Assembly (NCBI GenBank): GCA_964473395.1
Contig: CAYYOW010000101.1
Span: 1-7,453 of the forward strand
Source of the DNA: Sulfidibacterium sp964473395
GTDB lineage: Bacteria > Bacteroidota > Bacteroidia > Bacteroidales > F082
Reading direction: 5' to 3'
DNA: 7,453 bases
Shown here: one piece after another, positions 1 through 4,825 of the stretch
Layout: each line of letters opens with the position of its first letter
How positions within the stretch are numbered: the first letter of the stretch is position 1
Made by a program: the position numbers and the translations under genes
Notes under the pieces: generated by a model
Database searches by the model: none
The model's input: the letters and a program-made list of their open reading frames with translations, nothing else
Told to the model about the DNA's origin: nothing

Positions 1-1188
1 GGCATCACTTTCGACAGCTTTGAGAGTTTCAGGAAGATCCCTCTCCTGAAAGGCGAAGATTACAAGAAATACCTACCGCCAACCGGCGATGGACTTTTGT
101 GTGGCAAAATAAAAGGCGGTTACATTTTTTCCAGCGGCGGGACAACAGGAACACCCAAAAGTGTTTACAGAACCGTAGAAGAGCAACATTTCAACACGGT
201 AAGGCTGGGCAAAGGGCTGCGGCTTTCGGTTTTCGACAAAGACGACAGGGTCGCCAACCTGCTGTTTGCCGGCAACATGTGGGCCTCTTTTGTTTCGTAC
301 AACCAAGCGCTGGAGCACACGGGATGCACCATTTTGCCCATTGGCGGCAACCACCCCATGGAAACCATTGTGCATAACCTCATCTTTTTCAAAGCCAATG
401 CCATTATTTCCATACCATCGGTTTTGCTGTCGCTTGCCGAGTATGTACAAACGCACAATATCGATTTACAAATAGAGAAAGTCTCCGTAGGCGGCGAACA
501 CCTGTTTAAAGAGTCTCGCGAATATCTGAAAAAAGTGCTGGGTGTCAAGAAGATTGCTTCCACCGGATATACCACCAACGACACGGGCGCCATCGGCTAC
601 CAGTGCGAACATCTTGTAGGCACATCGCTTCATCACGTACACGAAGACCTCCATTACGTGGAAATTCTGGATCCTGAAACTGACCAGCCCGTCAAACCGG
701 GAGAAACTGGTAAAATCGTGGTCACCAACCTTCAACGGATACTCATGCCCACAGTACGTTACGAAGTGGGCGATCTGTGCCGGTGGGTCGAAATGGAATG
801 CGAATGCGGCCGGAAAACAAGGATTCTGGAATTACTGGGACGCAGCGACGATATCGTTATCATCGGTGGTGGCAATATCACCCCCGATGTTATCTCCAAA
901 GCCATTTATCCCTTCGATACGCTGAGCACGCACTTCCAGATGCATGTGAAACTGGAAAACAACAAAGATTCGCTTGAAATCAGGGTCGAAGCTAAAGAAG
1001 ATGAGTTTACAGACGTATCGGCTCGGGTGAGAGAAGCCATCATGAAACTTTCCAAAGAGTTATCCGTTATGTACGAGAACGGATTGATTAATGATGTGAA
1101 AGTTACCATTGTGAAGCCTAACACCATCCCGAGAAATCCGAAAACAGGAAAAATATCACTTATAAAAGATGAAAGGAAACTTGCGTAA
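1..1188 (+). CDS. PaaK-like AMP-forming acyl/aryl-CoA ligase (5' partial)
   Basis: The reading frame is open from the first base, so the gene begins left of the window; about 395 residues are visible, and phenylacetate-CoA ligases usually have about 430-440. The TTG at 97 is internal, because the upstream 32 codons are plausible protein. Adenylate-forming motifs are clear: the phosphate loop SSGGTTGTPKS (fragment residues 44-54); an A5-like Y-TTND-TG segment (190-196); YEVGDL before a CECGR motif (267-271); GRSDDIVIIGGGNITP, which matches the hinge of PaaK relatives; and NPKTGKI near the end, whose lysine (residue 384) should be the adenylation lysine. The family activates a carboxylate with ATP to an acyl-adenylate and usually passes it to CoA. 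The substrate cannot be read from sequence. PaaK-like proteins also include coenzyme F390 synthetase-like and other adenylating enzymes. Its stop overlaps the start of the STAS gene by one base (TAATG), so it is probably co-expressed with the signalling genes. Confidence 0.85.
   Translation, partial: GITFDSFESFRKIPLLKGEDYKKYLPPTGDGLLCGKIKGGYIFSSGGTTGTPKSVYRTVEEQHFNTVRLGKGLRLSVFDKDDRVANLLFAGNMWASFVSYNQALEHTGCTILPIGGNHPMETIVHNLIFFKANAIISIPSVLLSLAEYVQTHNIDLQIEKVSVGGEHLFKESREYLKKVLGVKKIASTGYTTNDTGAIGYQCEHLVGTSLHHVHEDLHYVEILDPETDQPVKPGETGKIVVTNLQRILMPTVRYEVGDLCRWVEMECECGRKTRILELLGRSDDIVIIGGGNITPDVISKAIYPFDTLSTHFQMHVKLENNKDSLEIRVEAKEDEFTDVSARVREAIMKLSKELSVMYENGLINDVKVTIVKPNTIPRNPKTGKISLIKDERKLA
1172..1177 (+). 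promoter_or_regulatory. Ribosome binding site for the STAS gene
   Basis: AAAGGA lies inside the end of the ligase gene, ten bases before the ATG at 1188. With the TAATG stop-start overlap it points to translational coupling and supports this start. Confidence 0.5.
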
Positions 1189-1484
1189 TGGTCGAGATTA
1201 AAAAGAATAATCAATTGGTTATAAAGCTTTACGACAGGTTGGATGCCACCAATGCAGAGGAAACATCTGAAATCGTTTCCAAAGAATTAGAGGCGCTGGA
1301 CAGAGATATTGTCCTCGATGTAAGCAGGCTGGAATATATAAGCAGTGCGGGTTTACAGGTGATTTTAACGTGTGCCAAAGCGGCAAAGGCTGTCGGCAAA
1401 GAGACTTTCCTGCACGGGGCCAAAGGTAATGTGCTGGAAATATTCAGGCTTTCCGGATTTTTGACATTTTTAAAAGAGGACTAA
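1188..1484 (+). CDS. STAS-domain anti-sigma-factor antagonist-like protein (RsbV/SpoIIAA type)
   Basis: A 98-residue single-domain cytoplasmic protein, the usual size for a SpoIIAA/RsbV relative. It begins with a beta-strand pattern (NQLVIKLYDRLDATNA) typical of STAS domains. It carries the signature DVSRLEYISSAGLQVIL (44-60). Aligned with the SpoIIAA DSSG motif, Ser53 is the expected phosphorylated serine. In this family the unphosphorylated form binds a partner kinase (RsbW type) and frees that kinase's target; the kinase phosphorylates it and a PP2C phosphatase resets it. Both counterparts lie directly downstream. The start is fixed by the one-base overlap with the ligase stop and by an AAAGGA site. 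The target of the switch is not identified. Confidence 0.92.
   Translation: MVEIKKNNQLVIKLYDRLDATNAEETSEIVSKELEALDRDIVLDVSRLEYISSAGLQVILTCAKAAKAVGKETFLHGAKGNVLEIFRLSGFLTFLKED
1475..1480 (+). promoter_or_regulatory. Possible ribosome binding site for the RsbW-like gene
   Basis: AGAGGA lies at the 3' end of the STAS gene, 12 bases before the ATG at 1493. The spacing is long but it is the only purine-rich site near this start. Confidence 0.35.
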
Positions 1485-1492
1485 AAATCGAC

Positions 1493-1867
1493 ATGGATTT
1501 TAAAATGCATTCGCTCCACGATGCCTTTGTAGAAATACAGAAGTACTGTAAAAATCACAGCATACCCAAAGAGGCATGCTACAACATAAATCTTGTCTGT
1601 GAAGAGCTGATTGTCAATCTTTTAAAACACACAAAAGCAACAGGATACGACCTGGATCTGTCGGCAGAGGCAGATTCGACGGTTATACACATTCGTTACC
1701 GGGCGGAGAAATTCAACCCCACAAAAGTTACGGAACGTAAACTGGAAAGCGTTGAAAAAATGGAATACGGCGGACTCGGGCTGGTGCTGGTAAACTCATT
1801 GGCTTCGGGAATAGAGTATAATTACAACGAAAAACAATCACTTAATGTTATCAAAATCATCCTTTAA
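1493..1867 (+). CDS. RsbW/SpoIIAB-like GHKL ATPase (probable serine kinase of the STAS partner)
   Basis: A 124-residue single-domain protein of the HATPase_c_2 (anti-sigma kinase) type. The N box is present in CEELIVNLLKHT: Glu38, Asn42 and His46 keep the ExxxNxxxH spacing that places Mg-ATP and the catalytic base. A glycine-rich lid is present in YGGLGLVLVNSL (92-103). The G1 box is unusual: where family members have DxGxxF, this protein reads YRAEKF (69-74), so the adenine-contacting Asp and the Gly are missing although the following FNP is kept. By context it should bind and phosphorylate the STAS protein encoded 8 bases upstream and hold an unknown output partner. Its 3' end overlaps the phosphatase gene by 23 bases in another frame. 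The family call is firm; whether it is an active kinase is less sure because of the G1 box. Confidence 0.85.
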   Translation: MDFKMHSLHDAFVEIQKYCKNHSIPKEACYNINLVCEELIVNLLKHTKATGYDLDLSAEADSTVIHIRYRAEKFNPTKVTERKLESVEKMEYGGLGLVLVNSLASGIEYNYNEKQSLNVIKIIL

Positions 1868-3587
1868 AATAAATAACATCCAAAAGAAGATTGTCTTTTA
1901 CATCGTTGCCATAACGGTTCCGATGTTTATTGTCTCGCTGTATCTTATACAGAATTTCGTCAGCTCCGAGCTCACAAAATCGGAATACAGACAGGCGCAA
2001 CTTATCAACCTGAATACTTTAAAAAATATTGAGGGCTTTTTGAATAAAACCAGCGCTTTTACTGTCAAAGCGGCTTACATGATAGAATCCGATCCGGAAA
2101 ATTATCAGAAAATACTGCCCTTTTTGAAAGAAAATATAAAAAAAGACTCTTCAGTATTCGGCTCGGCACTGGCATTGGATCCCGGCAGTCCATTGAAGAA
2201 ATTATATTGTAAATATTTTTACAGAACACACGATTCGATTCGGGAAAAATGGCTCATGCCGCCAAAATATGACTACCTGCACTCTGCTTGGTACTACAAA
2301 GTGAAACAGAGCGGAAAACCGGCCTGGAGTGAACCTTATTTCGACAAAGGGGGAGGCGAAGTGTATATGAGTACTTACTCCTACCCTATTATCGATCTGC
2401 ACAAACATTTCCTCGGTGTGGTTACTGCCGATGTGGAGCTTAACACACTTTCACGGAAAATTCAGCAACTGGCAAAAGATAAATCAGGGCATATCTTTCT
2501 GGTATCGAAAAGTGGCTTCCTCCTCTCCCATCCCAACCACAGGTTTAATCTCAAACAAACCATTTTCAAATATGCTGATTTTATTGGCTCAAAAGAGCTG
2601 AAGAAAGCGGCTAAGGATATGATCCACGGAAAATCAGGTATTTACAGCATCAGCCTGCCGGATGGGAAATACACATTATACACCATGTACATAGCTCAGA
2701 CCTCATGGTCCATCGGGATATTTCTGAAAAACAGCGTTCTTTTCAGACCGTTGAACAGGCTGAAAACCTACCTGCTCATCATCATGTTCGCCGGTATCGC
2801 CCTTATTCTGATAATGGTTTTGATTGTCTCCAATCAGCTCAAAAAAAATGTTGCGCGAGAGGAGAAAATCAAAAACGAATTTATACTTGCCAGCCGGATT
2901 CAGCAGCAATTTCTTCCCAAAAAAGAAGAGGTAGAGGAAAAGGACTTTACCCTCAGCGGGGTTATGCTCCCGGCCAAAGAAGTCGGCGGCGATTTTTATG
3001 GCTATAAAATGATAAAAGAAAAAATAATTTTTTATGTGGGCGATGTCTCCGGAAAAGGCGTTCCTGCTTCACTGTTTATGATGGCTTCGCAAATGCTTAT
3101 CGAAGACGCCATCGACGAAAAGTGCGACCCGGCTTATGTCCTCGGCAAGGTAAACGGGAAACTCTCCCGGATTTCCACTACCGGCATGTTTGCCACCCTG
3201 ATTGTAGGCGTAGTGGATTTAAAGACAAGGGAACTGACCTTTTCCGTGGCCGGTCATCCGCCGTTTATCATCAACGCCAACGGGGCCATTTACTCTCCTG
3301 TAACCATCTTTGCTCCGCCAGTGGCTATTTTTGAGGATTTGACCTACCAAAACAGCAGCATCCAACTCGACGAAAACACCACCCTTGTGGCTTTCAGCGA
3401 TGGTGTGAGTGAAGCGGAAAACACCAAAAGAGAGTTTTTCGGAACAGAACGTATTGCCCGAACGCTCCAAAACACGGAAAACAGAAGCAGTGCCGCCATA
3501 AAGGACAAGTTGTTACACGACATACAAGCCTACACCTCCGGCCAGGAACAAAGCGACGACCTCACTATTGTGGTGGTGAAAGTGTAA
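1845..3587 (+). CDS. Membrane sensor PP2C/SpoIIE-type serine phosphatase with dCache-like sensor (RsbU type)
   Basis: A 580-residue protein with transmembrane helices at about 16-35 and 310-328. The roughly 270 residues between them form an extracytoplasmic domain; the AWYYKVKQSGKPAWSEPYFD stretch (148-167) followed by TYSYPI is typical of double Cache sensors. The arginine two residues before the WY pair, part of the amino-acid-binding dCache motif as I recall it, is a serine here, so an amino-acid ligand is not supported. A short charged helix (about 331-355, ending ASRIQQQFLP) leads to the SpoIIE phosphatase domain. The PP2C metal-binding aspartates are visible: Asp383 in VGGDFYG, Asp400 in GDVSGKGVPASLFM, Asp519 in FSDGVSE and Asp572 in the C-terminal DDLTIVVV. 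It should dephosphorylate the STAS protein in response to an external signal. The ATG lies inside the kinase gene (23-base overlap), with no strong ribosome site, suggesting coupled translation. Confidence 0.92.
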   Translation: MLSKSSFKINNIQKKIVFYIVAITVPMFIVSLYLIQNFVSSELTKSEYRQAQLINLNTLKNIEGFLNKTSAFTVKAAYMIESDPENYQKILPFLKENIKKDSSVFGSALALDPGSPLKKLYCKYFYRTHDSIREKWLMPPKYDYLHSAWYYKVKQSGKPAWSEPYFDKGGGEVYMSTYSYPIIDLHKHFLGVVTADVELNTLSRKIQQLAKDKSGHIFLVSKSGFLLSHPNHRFNLKQTIFKYADFIGSKELKKAAKDMIHGKSGIYSISLPDGKYTLYTMYIAQTSWSIGIFLKNSVLFRPLNRLKTYLLIIMFAGIALILIMVLIVSNQLKKNVAREEKIKNEFILASRIQQQFLPKKEEVEEKDFTLSGVMLPAKEVGGDFYGYKMIKEKIIFYVGDVSGKGVPASLFMMASQMLIEDAIDEKCDPAYVLGKVNGKLSRISTTGMFATLIVGVVDLKTRELTFSVAGHPPFIINANGAIYSPVTIFAPPVAIFEDLTYQNSSIQLDENTTLVAFSDGVSEAENTKREFFGTERIARTLQNTENRSSAAIKDKLLHDIQAYTSGQEQSDDLTIVVVKV

Positions 3588-3597
3588 ATACCAAAGG

Positions 3598-3632
3598 TTC
3601 CGGAAGCGATTAAAACGGCGTATAACTTCCGG
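3598..3632. terminator. Weak inverted repeat between convergent genes (possible bidirectional terminator)
   Basis: CCGGAAG (3600-3606) is repeated inverted as CTTCCGG (3626-3632) around a 19-base loop that includes the hpdA stop; TTCCGGAA (3598-3605) is also a short palindrome. The stem is only 7 pairs and no clean T-run follows, so a termination role is tentative. It covers most of the 22-base gap between the two operons. Confidence 0.2.
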
Positions 3633-4533
3633 TGTAACAACTTATTCCTGATTCGGTAAAAACAGCGGATATTTTGGCCATATCGGCTTTCGAAGGAATA
3701 TTTTTTATGTCCATCGAATATTCCCTGTCCACCATCCGGTATTTTTCTCTACCCAGGTGATGCAAAGGAAGCAGGTTAACCTCCGAAATGTTGTTTTCCC
3801 TGAAAAAGGCAACATACTTTTTCAATACATCCGCTCCGTTATTAAATCCCGGGATGACCGGAATCCGGACGATCAGCCGACCCTTAAATTCTTTAGACAG
3901 CCTTACAATGTTGTTGATGATAAGTTCATCGCCCGCCCCTGTTCCCTCTTTATGCAGTTGGGTATCGGAATTTTTTAAATCAATGAAAATCCAGTCGAGA
4001 AAAGGCAGAACCCTTTCGTAATGTGTCCAGGGCAGGTTTCCGCAGGTCTCAACAGCGGTGTGGATATAGGCATCGTAACATCGCTTTAAGAAGCCTTCTG
4101 CAAAATCGATTTGCAGCAAAGGCTCGCCACCCGACAGCGTAATGCCGCCACCGTTGCCCCAAAATTGCCTGTCGCGCTGAACAATTTTCATCAGCTCCGG
4201 AATGCTCATCTCTTTCGCGCTCACACGTAACGCTTTGGTATAGCAATTTTTCAGGCAGGAATAATCATTACAATCTTTGCAAAGCTCACGATGAATAACA
4301 AGCCGGTTATCTTTTATTTCGATGGCGTTAAAAGTGCAGTCACGTACGCAATTGCCATCGAGCCGGCATTTTTCAACATTATAAACCAGAACGGGTTTCC
4401 GGCTGATGCCTTCCGGATTGGAGCACCAATTACAGTTCAGCGTGCATCCCTGCATAAAAATGAGCGTCCGGCATCCGGGACCATCGTGAACGGAAAGCCC
4501 CTGTATGTCGAAGATATTGGCTTTCAGCTCCAC
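3610..4533 (-). CDS. hpdA: 4-hydroxyphenylacetate decarboxylase activating enzyme (radical SAM glycyl-radical activase)
   Basis: A 307-residue radical-SAM activase that would abstract hydrogen from the HpdB glycine using SAM and a reduced [4Fe-4S] cluster. Seen: FDIQGLSVHDGPGCRT at the N-terminus; the cluster motif C30-x3-C34-x2-C37 in QGCTLNCNWCSNPEG; and GGGITLSGGEPL (128-139) for SAM binding. Between them is a ferredoxin-like insert with Cys56, 62, 66, 85, 88, 93 and 97. This longer insert is typical of activases outside the short pyruvate formate-lyase type. The expected second cysteine of the first motif is Asp59 (C56-R-L-D59-G-N-C62). The start is GTG at 4533-4531, one base after the hpdC stop, with GGAA five bases upstream. 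It is the last gene of the hpdBCA set and its place directly after the decarboxylase subunits decides the specificity call. The ATP- and CoA-ligase operon converges on it. Confidence 0.93.
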   Translation of the reverse strand: MELKANIFDIQGLSVHDGPGCRTLIFMQGCTLNCNWCSNPEGISRKPVLVYNVEKCRLDGNCVRDCTFNAIEIKDNRLVIHRELCKDCNDYSCLKNCYTKALRVSAKEMSIPELMKIVQRDRQFWGNGGGITLSGGEPLLQIDFAEGFLKRCYDAYIHTAVETCGNLPWTHYERVLPFLDWIFIDLKNSDTQLHKEGTGAGDELIINNIVRLSKEFKGRLIVRIPVIPGFNNGADVLKKYVAFFRENNISEVNLLPLHHLGREKYRMVDREYSMDIKNIPSKADMAKISAVFTESGISCYTGSYTPF

Positions 4534-4534
4534 T

Positions 4535-4825
4535 TTAATTCCAGCTAAAATCGGTGCAGGTAATGGCGTTCATTTGGGGATAAGCATCGTATTTTTGCAT
4601 GCAGGTTCCCATATCCACACTGGTCATTTGAAAGTGCTTGCAGTGGATACATTTTCGGGCTTTTTCAAAATCTTCGCAGGACTCCTCATCGGCAACCAGG
4701 TCGCTTTTGTCCCTTTTACAGATTCCCTTAAAAGCATCGACAGGAAGATAATATTTACAATCGTAATGTCTTATTATTTCATTCTTCATGATAGTAAAAT
4801 CAAGGATTAATTTTTTTACGGCCAT
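4535..4825 (-). CDS. hpdC: 4-hydroxyphenylacetate decarboxylase small subunit (two Fe-S clusters)
   Basis: A 96-residue cysteine-rich protein matching the small subunit that distinguishes 4-hydroxyphenylacetate decarboxylase from most glycyl radical enzymes. The order RHYDC, VDAFKGIC, ESC, KCIHCKHF, GTC and NAITC follows the clostridial HpdC pattern. His20 and Cys23, 36, 50, 59, 62, 75 and 90 give eight ligands, right for two [4Fe-4S] clusters; the His-x2-Cys-x12-Cys spacing equals the His3/Cys6/Cys19 set I recall from the clostridial structure. The subunit is needed for assembly and stability of the holoenzyme. The start chosen is the ATG at 4825, which overlaps the hpdB stop by one base and has GAGGAA five bases upstream. 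This gives a 12-residue extension compared with clostridial proteins. Met13 (codon at 4789) would give the usual 84 residues but lacks a ribosome site. Confidence 0.93.
   Translation of the reverse strand: MAVKKLILDFTIMKNEIIRHYDCKYYLPVDAFKGICKRDKSDLVADEESCEDFEKARKCIHCKHFQMTSVDMGTCMQKYDAYPQMNAITCTDFSWN

Noticed and set aside
73..735. Several short frames on both strands within the ligase gene
   Set aside because: They overlap the ligase frame, which carries clear adenylation motifs; none has recognisable content.
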